Positions 1-7,287 of a DNA stretch of 25,188 bases are shown in pieces. The notes beneath the pieces were generated by a model. It saw only the letters and a program-made list of their open reading frames with translations. It had not been told where the DNA came from and did no database searches. Origin of the DNA: VGLO01 sp964599285 (lineage in GTDB: Bacteria > Patescibacteriota > Minisyncoccia > Minisyncoccales > Staskawiczbacteraceae); contig CAZREI010000014.1 in assembly GCA_964599285.1 (NCBI GenBank), forward strand, positions 1-25,188, written 5' to 3'. A program made the position numbers and the translations under genes. Position 1 is the stretch's first letter. Each line of letters starts with the position of its first letter.

Positions 1-30
1 GGATAGTTCCATAATGGTAATGCAAATCTA

Positions 31-58
31 CAAATCTTATGCTAATCTACAAAATTGC
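31..58. repeat. Word repeat W1, copy 1 (empty site)
   Basis: A 28-nt string containing CTTATGCTAATCTACAAAA. It recurs at 5911-5946 (same strand) and 12272-12306 (opposite strand). The flanking bases 10-30 (ATGCAAATCTAC region) match the far side of the 12272 copy once a 59-nt cloverleaf is removed there, so this copy serves as the uninterrupted reference. It lies downstream of thrS. Function unknown. Confidence 0.6.
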
Positions 59-68
59 TAATACGTCT

Positions 69-216
69 GGATTGCCACATCTCCGACTGCGGTCGGGATT
101 CGCAATGACGGTGACGCCGTGCGCTCGTCGTCATTGCGAGGTGCACCGAAGCAATCTTCGTTCACCCGTCATTGCGAGGAACGCTAAGCGTTCCGAGCCG
201 CAGCGTGGCAATCCAG
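69..216. repeat. Cluster of three REP-like palindromic repeats
   Basis: Three copies of a repeat whose ends read GTCATTGCGAG and GCAATC (69-112 inverted, 130-158, 167-216) lie just beyond the thrS stop. Each can fold into a hairpin because the ATTGC and GCAAT ends are complementary. The third copy has the palindrome GGAACGCTAAGCGTTCC (178-194) at its centre, with the GCTAAGC core seen in the 16.5-17.0 kb cluster. Such repeats are common intergenic REP-type elements in many bacteria. Their position could make them a 3'-end stabiliser or terminator for thrS. Confidence 0.75.
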
Positions 217-217
217 T

Positions 218-1957
218 TTATTTTTTTTCTTCTACTTCTTGCTTAATTTTCTGCAAAAAATCATCTATGGGCATTTGCCCCAAATCTCCCTTGCCTCGTT
301 GTCTTACAGAAACCGCTTGCGTCGCAATTTCTTTGTCGCCGATAATTAACAAGTAAGGAATTTTTTGCATTTCGGCTTCGCGGATTTTTTTGCCCAAAGT
401 TTCGTTTTGATCATAAATCATAAATCGTAAATCATAATTCCGAAATTGCTTGGCAATTTCATTTGCATACTCCAAATGCTTTTCCGAAATAGGAATCAAA
501 GCCACTTGCACCGAAGCCAGCCACAAAGGAAACGCGCCGGCATAGTGTTCCAGTAAAATTCCAAAAAACCGTTCGGGGCTGCCCACAATGGCCCGATGGA
601 TCATGACCGGAGTTTTTTGGCTGCCGTCCGCGTCAACGTAGGTCAGGCCAAAGCGCCCGGGCATAATGAAATCCAATTGAATAGTTCCCAGCTGCCATTG
701 CCGTCCCAGGGAATCTTTGCAAATCAAATCCATTTTCGGACCGTAAAACGCGGCGTCTCCCTCGGCTTTGACGTAATCAACTTGATTTTCCTGCAAAATT
801 TCTTCCAGCGCGGCTTGGGAGTGCTTCCAGGTTTTGGCATCGCCCAAATACTGTTCTGGCTTTTTTGGATCCCATAGCGAAAGCCGTATCGTGTAATCCA
901 TACCATAAGTTTTCATGGCTTTCTGGATGGCCGAAAGCACGGCGCCAAATTCCTGTTTGATCTGGGTTTCGGTGCAAAAACAGTGGCCGTCGTCTTGGCT
1001 GAAAGCTCGCAGCCGAGTCAGTCCCGAAAGTTCGCCGGTTTTTTCATCGCGATATAATTGGGCAAAGTCCGCAATTCGTATAGGCAAATCCTTATAGCTT
1101 CGCTGTTTTGAGGCAAAAATTTGGGTGTGCTGGGGGCAGTTCATCGGCTTTAAATAGTAGTCTTCCTTGCTGTAATGCGAGGCAACTTTGAACATGTCAT
1201 CTTTGTATTTGTCGTAGTGTCCGGAAACTTTAAACAATTCAGCCCGATTCATGTTGGGTGTTTGTACCTGGCGATATCCAATCTCTGTTTGCAGCTGATT
1301 TGAATAATTTTTAATTTCTTGTAAAACCGCCGCGCCTTTGAAAGTATAAAGAGGCAAGCCCGGACCGACCAAATCCGAAAACACAAACAAATCCAACGTT
1401 TGGCCTAGCACGCGATGGTCGCGCTTTTCGGCTTCCTGGAGCATTGTTAGATAATCTTGCAGTTCTTTTGCCGTCGAAAATGCCACGCCGTAAATTCGGG
1501 TCAGCATTTTATTTTTTTCATCGCCTTTCCAGTAAGCACCGGCAAGTTTGGTTAGCTTGAAAGCGTTTGGGTCAATTTCTTTGGTATTTTCCACGTGGCC
1601 GCCTTTGCATAAATCCAAAAAGTTTCCGTTTTGATAAGTGCCCACCGTTTTGCCTGGCAGTTCTTTAATAAGTTCCAATTTGTAGGGCTGATTCCTGAAC
1701 AACTTTTTTGCCGCAATTTTTGAAACTTTTTTGTCAACAAATATTTGGTTTTCCTTGATGAGCTCTTTCATGCGAGCCTCAATTTTCTGCAAATCCTCGG
1801 GCGCAAAATTCTTGGGCAATTCCATGTCATAGTAAAATCCATTTTCAACGGCAGGGCCGATGCCAAGTTTAGTCTTTGGAAAAAACTCCAAAATAGCCGA
1901 AGCCAGCAAGTGGGCAAGCGAGTGGCGGATTTTTTCTACATGATTTTTATCTTCCAT
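218..1957 (-). CDS. thrS: Threonyl-tRNA synthetase lacking the TGS domain
   Basis: Class II synthetase that charges tRNA-Thr in the cytoplasm. The 579-residue protein starts directly in the editing (SAD) domain: HSLAH (H12, H16) and C117xxxH121 form the editing-site metal motif. The catalytic core follows, with KPMNCPQH (C274), motif 2 YRDE at 302-305, H325 and H454, giving the Cys/His/His zinc set of ThrRS. Motif 3 is GSPERFFG at 459-466, and the anticodon-binding domain spans about 480-579. The usual N-terminal TGS domain (~60 residues) is absent, and no in-frame upstream extension is apparent. Residues 507-516 (NYDLRFMIYD) are encoded by a reiterated ATAAATC word (about 408-442) and look like a repeat-derived insertion. 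The window also carries a tRNA-Thr gene, interrupted by an intron. Confidence 0.97.
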   Translation of the reverse strand: MEDKNHVEKIRHSLAHLLASAILEFFPKTKLGIGPAVENGFYYDMELPKNFAPEDLQKIEARMKELIKENQIFVDKKVSKIAAKKLFRNQPYKLELIKELPGKTVGTYQNGNFLDLCKGGHVENTKEIDPNAFKLTKLAGAYWKGDEKNKMLTRIYGVAFSTAKELQDYLTMLQEAEKRDHRVLGQTLDLFVFSDLVGPGLPLYTFKGAAVLQEIKNYSNQLQTEIGYRQVQTPNMNRAELFKVSGHYDKYKDDMFKVASHYSKEDYYLKPMNCPQHTQIFASKQRSYKDLPIRIADFAQLYRDEKTGELSGLTRLRAFSQDDGHCFCTETQIKQEFGAVLSAIQKAMKTYGMDYTIRLSLWDPKKPEQYLGDAKTWKHSQAALEEILQENQVDYVKAEGDAAFYGPKMDLICKDSLGRQWQLGTIQLDFIMPGRFGLTYVDADGSQKTPVMIHRAIVGSPERFFGILLEHYAGAFPLWLASVQVALIPISEKHLEYANEIAKQFRNYDLRFMIYDQNETLGKKIREAEMQKIPYLLIIGDKEIATQAVSVRQRGKGDLGQMPIDDFLQKIKQEVEEKK

Positions 1958-1996
1958 AATGTTAACGAATTACCGCGAATCACGAGTTCCGTTCAC

Positions 1997-2082
1997 CGTC
2001 ATTGCGAGTCCCGACCGCAGTCGGAGACGCGGCAATCCAGGCGTCATTAAAAAGATTGCTTCGGTGTGCCTCGCAATGACGG
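1997..2082. repeat. Two REP-like palindromes upstream of thrS
   Basis: The first copy (1997-2040) begins CGTCATTGCGAG, has a GACCGCAGTCGGAG centre and ends GGCAATCCAG. The second (2052-2082) is in inverted orientation, ending CTCGCAATGACGG. The first copy is nearly identical to the repeat at 10442-10506 except that the latter has an extra 21-nt palindrome insertion, so this is the empty-site reference for that insertion. Confidence 0.75.
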
Positions 2083-2140
2083 AAAGCGATGAAATTAAAT
2101 GTTCAGTAATTCTATCATGTTGGACTGGTAGGGTAAACTC

Positions 2141-2168
2141 TTGACAAGACGCTACAGCATGATATACT
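2141..2168 (+). promoter_or_regulatory. Sigma70-type promoter of the 2213 gene
   Basis: TTGACA (2141-2146) and TATACT (2163-2168) are separated by 16 bp, close to the housekeeping consensus. The start codon at 2213 is about 38 nt from the expected transcription start. This is one of several near-consensus promoters that precede small genes in this window. Confidence 0.8.
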
Positions 2169-2212
2169 GGAACCGGTTCAAATGTTCTTTTTGTGTTTAG
2201 AAAGGAGTGACT

Positions 2213-2539
2213 ATGAAGCGTTTTTTGCGGTGGTTTTTCGGCGGTTGGGACATTCCACCAGCATGCGTATTGTTCGTGGTAGCGGTCTTAGTACTTGCTG
2301 CGTATGTTGTTTTGGGTCATCCGTCTAACCAATTATCTGTCGATGCCGAGCAGCTTGCCAAGCAAATAGAGCAACAGGAGGCAGACTTCTTTGTGCAGGG
2401 ACTCAAGTACATTAAAGATCCTCGGACAGGGCTCTGTTACGCCGTGAAGATTAATTCAAGGGGTTATACATTTACCCTCGTTCCGGAGGATCGGATTCCA
2501 AAGGAATTGCTCCAAGTGAGTACTCCACCAGAAAAATAG
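2213..2539 (+). CDS. Small single-pass membrane protein, function unknown
   Basis: A 108-residue protein. ATG 2213 is chosen over GTG 2207 because GGAG at 2204-2207 lies 5 nt upstream of it. Residues ~17-38 form one hydrophobic helix (CVLFVVAVLVLAAYVVL), followed by a linker and a compact domain with YIKDPRTGLCYAV. That D-x-(K/R)-T-G-(V/L)-x-Y pattern resembles short DUF6440-type domains, but this is a weak resemblance seen by eye. The gene has its own promoter and terminator, so it is monocistronic. It lies between the divergently oriented thrS upstream region and the 3' end of dnaE. Topology predicts a cytoplasmic N-terminus of ~16 residues and the domain outside, which is inference. Confidence 0.75.
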   Translation: MKRFLRWFFGGWDIPPACVLFVVAVLVLAAYVVLGHPSNQLSVDAEQLAKQIEQQEADFFVQGLKYIKDPRTGLCYAVKINSRGYTFTLVPEDRIPKELLQVSTPPEK

Positions 2540-2560
2540 CTCCGCCACGGAGCTATCAAT

Positions 2561-2596
2561 ATCACCATGCCCAGCAAGGCCTCTGGTGATTTTTTT
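2561..2596 (+). terminator. Rho-independent terminator after the 2213 gene
   Basis: Stem ATCACCA (2561-2567) pairs with TGGTGAT (2584-2590) and is followed by a run of seven Ts. It also lies at the 3' end of dnaE on the other strand and may limit convergent read-through. Confidence 0.8.
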
Positions 2597-2628
2597 ATTC
2601 CATTTTTCCATTTTCTACTTTCTATTTT

Positions 2629-5600
2629 CTAACTTGAAACGATTTCCTGCACGTCGTCGGCTACAATCTTAATTTCGCCGTTTCTATTATCAACGCGGCC
2701 GGCTACAAAGACAATTTTATTTTCTTTTAAAATTTCCGGTTTGGCTTCCAGTAGGTTGGGGAAAATGACTACTTCGGTTTTGCCTCCCAAATCTTCCAGT
2801 TTCATAAAGAGCATGGGTTTTCCGGTTTTGGTGATGATTTTTTTGACGCCAGAAATCAAGCCGCCCAAAATAATTTTTCTATTTACCGTTGTGGCATTAA
2901 TATTTGCCATGGGGAAGCATTTGGCTTCAAATAATTTTTTAAAACTGTTAAGCGGATGGCTGGAAACATACAGGCCCAAGAGTTCCTTTTCCCAGGTCAG
3001 TTTTTCCAAAAGGGCGGCAGGCTGGGCTATTTCTAATTTTATTTCGGCGGGCTTTACCGATGGCGCGCTGGCAAACAGGCCAATCTGTCCGTTGGATTTA
3101 TTTTTTTGGTGTTCGCGGGCGATTTCCAATAATTTTTCCAAGTTTTGCAACAGCTGATTTCTCTCGTTGAAAGCATCAAAGGCGCCGGCTTTGATTAACG
3201 CTTCCATAGACTTTTTGTTTAAATCTTTGGAATTGACGCGGTTGATAAAGTCGCCGATATTCAAAAACGGCCCGCCGTTTTTGCGTTCCTCCACCACGGC
3301 CGCGATAATATTTTCGCCGACATTTTTTATTGCCAAAAGTCCAAAGCGGATTTTCTGTCCCGATGTCCCGACTTCGGTCGTGGACATACGGGATCCCGTA
3401 TCGCTTTGCGATCGGGGCTGCCCAGTTCCAACCACCGTAAAATTTTTCAGCGATTCATTAATGTTGGGCGGCAACACTTCAATGTCCATTTTCTTGCATT
3501 CTTCTATTAATAGGGCGATGCGTTCAACATCAGCTTTTTCGGAAGTTAAAACCGACGCCATAAATTCCACCGGATAGTGAGCCTTTAAGTAAGCAGTTTG
3601 GTAAGCGATGGTGGCGTAAGCCGCCGCGTGTGCTTTAGGGAAACCATAGTTGGCAAAAGGCAAAATCCATTGCCAAAGTTCTTTGGCAATTTTTATATCG
3701 AAGCCCTTTTTCACCGTGCCTTCTATGAACTTGGTTTCTTGCGCGTCTAAGAGTTCTTTGATTTTTTTGCCGACGGCTTTTCGCAGGACATCCGCACCAC
3801 CCAAGGTAAAACCTGCGATTTCCTGGGCCACTTTCATTAGCTGCTCCTGGTAAATCATGATGCCTTGAGTGTTTTTTAAAATGGGTTCCAATTCGGGAAC
3901 AATGTAGGTAATTTTTTGGCGGCCGTGTTTTCTTTCAATGTAGTCGGGAATAAATTGCATCGGACCCGGGCGGTACAACGCCACCATGGCTATGAGGTCG
4001 TTAAATTCTGTTGGTTTTAATTCTTTTAAATATCTTTTCATTCCGTCGCTTTCCAACTGAAAAATAGATGTACTTAGAGCGTCTTGCAAAAGTTTATATG
4101 TTTTCTTATCATCGTATGGTATTTTGTCCAAATCAATTTTTTCACCACGAATGACATAGATTCTCGCCAATGTATCTTCTATAATAGTCAGATTTTTTAA
4201 ACCCAAAAAATCCATTTTCAACAGCCCCAAATCTTCAATGCCGTGCATTTCATATTGGGTGACAATGGCATTATCCTGGCCCGGCGGATGCTGCAGCGGT
4301 ACCGAATCGGTCAAGGGTTTGGCGGAAATCACCACGCCGCAAGCATGGGTGGAAGCGTGCCTTGCCACGCCTTCCAATTTGCGCGCCAAATCAATCAGTC
4401 GCTTGGCCTGCGGATCGTGTTTGTATAACTCTTTTAATTCGCTGACTGCGTCCAAACTTTCTTGCAAATCCATGCCAAAGGGAACCATTTTTGCCATGGT
4501 ATCGCAAAAACTGTAGGTGTATTGCAATGCCCGGCCCACGTCACGAATGACCGCGCGGGCGGCCATGGTTCCAAAGGTGATAATTTGGGCAACATGGTCC
4601 CTGCCGTATTTTTCGGAAACATATTGTAAAACTTCGTCGCGCCGCCTGTCGGTAAAATCCATATCAATATCGGGCATACTTATTCTTTCGGGGTTTAAAA
4701 ATCGCTCAAATAGTAAGTCGTATTTTAATGGATTCACATTGGTAGTATTGGTTAAGTAACATACCAAACTACCGCCCGCCGAGCCCCGGCCGGGACCCAC
4801 CACAATGCGATTATTTTTAGCCCAGTTTACAAAATCTTGTACAATTAAAATGTAGCTGGCAAAACCCATTTTATTTATTATGGATAATTCAAAATCCATT
4901 CTTTCTCGCGCACCAGCCGGTAAATCTTTTCCAAATCGCTTTTCCAATCCCGCTTCGCATAGTTCCGTTAAATAGGCTTCGGCCGTTTTCCCATCGGGAA
5001 CTTCAAAGCGGGGCAGCTGGGTTTTACCAAGTTCAAAATCAAAGTTGCACAGGTCCGCGATTTTTTGGGTATTTCCCAGAGCCTCCGGATAGTCTTTCCA
5101 AATGTTTGCCATTTTTTCGGGCGACAACATGGAAAAATCATCACCTTGCAGAGTCAGCCGTTCCGGGTCATTGAGGTCCGATCCGGTGTTAATGAGCATT
5201 AAAATGTCTTGGGCTTCGGCGTCTTCGGGCCGCAAATAGTGAATGTCGTTGGTAGCAACCAGGGGAATGCCAGTTTTTTTATGCAGGTCAAGAATTTTTT
5301 TATTTAATGTTGCTTGTTCGGGAATATTTTTGTGCTCCTGCAGTTCCAAGTAAAAACTGTCAGCGCCAAATAATTTTTGATATTTTCTTGCCAGCGCTTC
5401 GGCCTCATCTAATTTATTGGCCAGTAATAATTTTGGAATTTTTCCGTTCAAGCAAGCGGAAGTTCCAATCAAACCTTCCGCGTATTTTTCCAGCAATTCC
5501 TCGTCAATGCGGGGCTTGTAGTAAAATCCTTCCAATTGCGCCAGTGTCACCAGCTTTACCAAATTTTGGTAGCCTTGCTGATTTTTGGCCAGCAAGATCA

Positions 5601-5862
5601 TGTGGTAAATTTTGTTGTCGATGTTTGCCCGTTTGTCCAGGCGCGATTCATAGGCAACGTAGACCTCGCAGCCGATAATCGGTTTGATGCCGCGTTTTTT
5701 GGCTTCTTTGTAAAATTCCACGGCGCCGTACATGACACCATGGTCGGTTAAAGCCACCGAATCCATACCCAGTTCCTTGACGTAATCCAAAAGCTCCGGA
5801 ATTTTGGGTAGTCCGTCTAACAATGAATAATGGCTATGAGTATGAAGATGAGTAAACTTCAT
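2629..5862 (-). CDS. dnaE: DNA polymerase III subunit alpha
   Basis: Replicative polymerase of the C family, 1077 residues (E. coli DnaE is about 1160). Domains in order: PHP domain starting HLHTHSHYSLLDG (residues 5-17); palm with PDIDMDF, where D400 and D402 are the catalytic pair, and the third acidic residue in KMDFLGLKNLT; thumb and fingers; helix-hairpin-helix region (~885-920); C-terminal OB fold beginning near LGGLISGVKKI. Residues about 816-835, between the NESLKNFTV segment and KIRFGLLAIKNVG, are encoded by a 60-nt palindromic repeat (3358-3417) and interrupt an otherwise conserved stretch. The frame is kept. The gene is monocistronic here, with no clear Shine-Dalgarno. Confidence 0.98.
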   Translation of the reverse strand: MKFTHLHTHSHYSLLDGLPKIPELLDYVKELGMDSVALTDHGVMYGAVEFYKEAKKRGIKPIIGCEVYVAYESRLDKRANIDNKIYHMILLAKNQQGYQNLVKLVTLAQLEGFYYKPRIDEELLEKYAEGLIGTSACLNGKIPKLLLANKLDEAEALARKYQKLFGADSFYLELQEHKNIPEQATLNKKILDLHKKTGIPLVATNDIHYLRPEDAEAQDILMLINTGSDLNDPERLTLQGDDFSMLSPEKMANIWKDYPEALGNTQKIADLCNFDFELGKTQLPRFEVPDGKTAEAYLTELCEAGLEKRFGKDLPAGARERMDFELSIINKMGFASYILIVQDFVNWAKNNRIVVGPGRGSAGGSLVCYLTNTTNVNPLKYDLLFERFLNPERISMPDIDMDFTDRRRDEVLQYVSEKYGRDHVAQIITFGTMAARAVIRDVGRALQYTYSFCDTMAKMVPFGMDLQESLDAVSELKELYKHDPQAKRLIDLARKLEGVARHASTHACGVVISAKPLTDSVPLQHPPGQDNAIVTQYEMHGIEDLGLLKMDFLGLKNLTIIEDTLARIYVIRGEKIDLDKIPYDDKKTYKLLQDALSTSIFQLESDGMKRYLKELKPTEFNDLIAMVALYRPGPMQFIPDYIERKHGRQKITYIVPELEPILKNTQGIMIYQEQLMKVAQEIAGFTLGGADVLRKAVGKKIKELLDAQETKFIEGTVKKGFDIKIAKELWQWILPFANYGFPKAHAAAYATIAYQTAYLKAHYPVEFMASVLTSEKADVERIALLIEECKKMDIEVLPPNINESLKNFTVVGTGQPRSQSDTGSRMSTTEVGTSGQKIRFGLLAIKNVGENIIAAVVEERKNGGPFLNIGDFINRVNSKDLNKKSMEALIKAGAFDAFNERNQLLQNLEKLLEIAREHQKNKSNGQIGLFASAPSVKPAEIKLEIAQPAALLEKLTWEKELLGLYVSSHPLNSFKKLFEAKCFPMANINATTVNRKIILGGLISGVKKIITKTGKPMLFMKLEDLGGKTEVVIFPNLLEAKPEILKENKIVFVAGRVDNRNGEIKIVADDVQEIVSS
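3358..3417. repeat. Cloverleaf palindromic element inserted in dnaE
   Basis: Sixty nucleotides with an outer stem TCCCGAT (3358-3364) and ATCGGG (3411-3416). Inside it are three hairpins: GTCCCGAC/GTCGTGGAC, ATACGGGATCCCGTAT (3386-3401) and CGCTTTGCG (3402-3410). The same plan (outer stem plus ATACGGGAT hairpin) is found at 12307-12365. The element is exactly 20 codons long, which keeps the dnaE frame open. Confidence 0.75.
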
Positions 5863-5880
5863 AAATTGGCTACGAAATAC

Positions 5881-5946
5881 CTCGCCAGAGGCGAGTCCGT
5901 CCTTTGGCGGAAAATCTTATACTAATCTACAAAATTGCGAATTCGC
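5881..5946. repeat. Hairpins and word repeat W1, copy 2, upstream of dnaE
   Basis: CTCGCCAGAGGCGAG (5881-5895) is a short hairpin, followed by CCGTCCTTTGGCGG and then W1 copy 2 at 5911-5946 (CTTATACTAATCTACAAAA). The block fills the leader region of dnaE on the minus strand. No confident dnaE promoter was identified. Confidence 0.55.
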
Positions 5947-5948
5947 AT

Positions 5949-6016
5949 GGGCATATTCGCATACCCGAAAATTTCTCGCACAAGCGGAAATTTTTGGTTA
6001 TGCTTTTCGCATGCCT
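5949..6016. repeat. Imperfect inverted repeat built of GCAT words
   Basis: GGCAT and ATTCGCAT words on the left are mirrored by ATGCTTTTCGCATGCC on the right, with AAAATTT/AAATTTT arms between. It makes a long imperfect hairpin in the divergent region between dnaE and the 6123 gene. No function can be assigned. Confidence 0.45.
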
Positions 6017-6049
6017 CATTTTACTTTTTTCCAAAACGTGCCGCAAGTG

Positions 6050-6078
6050 TTGACTATATTTAAAACTTATGTTATACA
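6050..6078 (+). promoter_or_regulatory. Sigma70-type promoter of the 6123 gene
   Basis: TTGACT (6050-6055), a 17-bp spacer and TATACA (6073-6078). Transcription would start about 38 nt before the GTG at 6123. Confidence 0.75.
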
Positions 6079-6122
6079 ACAACTGTGAGCCCAGCTTTTT
6101 TACTAAAGGTAAGGAGGTTTGC

Positions 6123-6302
6123 GTGGAATGGTTTAATGCGGTCAGCATTGTTCTTATTGGCGCTGTCACCATTTTTGCAATGTGGAGAGTATTGCGTACC
6201 CGATGTAAATTCTGCAAGAAACTGAATCCGCATACAAATCGGTACTGCCAATTTTGCGGTCACCATATGAGTGATTCGCCCAGTTCCGACGGCCGCAAGT
6301 AG
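6123..6302 (+). CDS. Small membrane-anchored zinc-ribbon protein
   Basis: A 59-residue protein starting at GTG 6123, chosen because AAGGAGG (6111-6117) sits 5 nt upstream. The longer reading from ATG 6069 would start inside the promoter/leader. Residues ~5-20 form a hydrophobic helix (AVSIVLIGAVTIFAMW). CKFCKK and CQFCGHH then form a CxxC...CxxC zinc ribbon, and the tail is hydrophilic. It has its own promoter and terminator. The plan (small membrane protein, strong Shine-Dalgarno, single-gene unit) matches the 2213 gene. Function unknown; a membrane-tethered zinc-binding adaptor is a guess. Confidence 0.7.
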   Translation: MEWFNAVSIVLIGAVTIFAMWRVLRTRCKFCKKLNPHTNRYCQFCGHHMSDSPSSDGRK

Positions 6303-6313
6303 CAACCTTTCAG

Positions 6314-6351
6314 GTTCCCAAGCAGCAGTAATGTTGCGTGGGACTTTTTTT
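6314..6351 (+). terminator. Terminator after the 6123 gene
   Basis: GTTCCCA (6314-6320) pairs with TGGGAC (6339-6344) with one bulged U; inside, GCAGC pairs with GTTGC. A run of seven Ts follows. Confidence 0.75.
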
Positions 6352-6382
6352 ATTACGAAAAAATTTGTGGTAACATAGGCAA

Positions 6383-7084
6383 ATGCAGTACCCGAATTTT
6401 CAAGAAGAAAAAAAGTTGTGGCGGCAGGGGTATCAGTTGGTGGTTGGATTGGATGAAGCAGGTCGTGGGCCTTTGGCCGGCCCGGTTGTTGCCGCCGCGC
6501 TTGCAATCATTCCCATGAAAAAACATTCCAACATTCTCAAGAATGTTGGAATGTTGGGAGTGCGCGATTCAAAAAAACTTTCTGCCGGCCAACGGGAATT
6601 TTTTTATGAAAAATTAACCAACCATCAACAGGTGCAATGGGGGATTGGCATCGTTTCGGAAAAAGTAATTGATAAGATAAATATCCTGGAAGCAACAAAA
6701 CTGGCCATGCAAAAAGCCATTGAAGACTTATACCATAATTTTCGCACCTGCGAAAATTATGGTATGGCTGATTTTATTTTGATTGATGGGAATTTTGGCA
6801 TTGACTCTGCGATTTCGCAAAAATCAATTATCAAGGGCGACCAAAAAGTGTTTTCCATTGCCGCCGCCAGCATTATTGCCAAGGTGACGCGCGACCGCAT
6901 CATGCAAAAAATGCATCAAAAATATCCGCAGTACGGATTTGACGCGCACAAAGGTTATGGCACCGCGTTGCATCTCGCGAATTTAAAAACCTTCGGGCCG
7001 TCCAAAGTACATCGCAAGAGCTTCCAGCCAGTTAGGGAAGCGAATTATTCTAATTACTCTAATTATTCTAATTATTCTAAATAA
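6383..7084 (+). CDS. rnhB: Ribonuclease HII with repeat-derived insertions
   Basis: Removes RNA primers and single ribonucleotides from DNA. The 233-residue protein has the type 2 RNase H signature: LDEAGRGPLAGP with D24 and E25, RDSKKLS at 61-67, ILIDG with D135, KVTRDR with D171, and the C-terminal KGYGT...H segment. Two stretches absent from typical RNase HII coincide with perfect hairpins in the DNA: residues 47-58 (6522-6555) and 117-128 (6730-6765). The last 13 residues (NYSNYSNYSNYSK) are encoded by the end of a word-repeat element starting at 7043. The natural C-terminus was probably near residue 220. All catalytic residues are retained. No Shine-Dalgarno is visible at ATG 6383. Confidence 0.95.
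   Translation: MQYPNFQEEKKLWRQGYQLVVGLDEAGRGPLAGPVVAAALAIIPMKKHSNILKNVGMLGVRDSKKLSAGQREFFYEKLTNHQQVQWGIGIVSEKVIDKINILEATKLAMQKAIEDLYHNFRTCENYGMADFILIDGNFGIDSAISQKSIIKGDQKVFSIAAASIIAKVTRDRIMQKMHQKYPQYGFDAHKGYGTALHLANLKTFGPSKVHRKSFQPVREANYSNYSNYSNYSK
6522..6555. repeat. Perfect hairpin inside rnhB, first
   Basis: A 16-bp perfect stem: AACATTCCAACATTCT (6522-6537) and its reverse complement (6540-6555), around a 2-nt centre. It encodes residues 47-58, just before the conserved RDSKKLS motif, where RNase HII normally has a shorter loop. Confidence 0.85.
6730..6765. repeat. Perfect hairpin inside rnhB, second
   Basis: A 17-bp perfect stem: ATACCATAATTTTCGCA (6730-6746) and its reverse complement (6749-6765), around CC. 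At 36 nt it equals twelve codons (residues ~117-128) and lies between the AIEDL helix and the ILIDG strand. Confidence 0.85.
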
Positions 7085-7166
7085 TCCCCAAAAAGTGAAT
7101 GTCTAATTTCTAAAACGGTTTGGGATTTGGTTAGGTAAATTAGAACAATTAGGTTAATTAGAAATT
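7043..7166. repeat. TCTAATT word element, copy 1
   Basis: A 124-bp AT-rich element with inverted ends made of AATTATTCTAATT words. It is a diverged copy, in opposite orientation, of 8301-8435; shared internal landmarks are AAATCCCAA and CACTTTTT. Its left end forms the last codons and stop of rnhB. Confidence 0.7.
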
Positions 7167-7287
7167 GCACTGCGAAGCAGAAAGTTATCCACACCTTTGC
7201 ATTGCTGCGAACCCTTTAAAAAGGTAAAATAAACAAATATTAATATCAAAATATCATTCGCCGGGGGCGAATAAATATCAAACTATT
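7167..7287. other. Intergenic region with a hairpin and one DnaA-box-like site
   Basis: Contains a single TTATCCACA (7185-7193) and the hairpin ATTCGCC-GGG-GGCGAAT (7256-7272), which lies 15 nt before the ATG of the 7288 gene and may occlude its ribosome site. No clear promoter was found. A single DnaA-like match is not evidence of an origin. Confidence 0.4.

Noticed and set aside
6072..6506. 144-residue minus-strand reading frame
   Set aside because: It runs opposite the zinc-ribbon gene, its terminator and the start of rnhB, and has no protein-like motifs.
7185..7193. TTATCCACA DnaA box, possible replication origin
   Set aside because: Only one perfect site and no dnaA or dnaN nearby; chance is sufficient.
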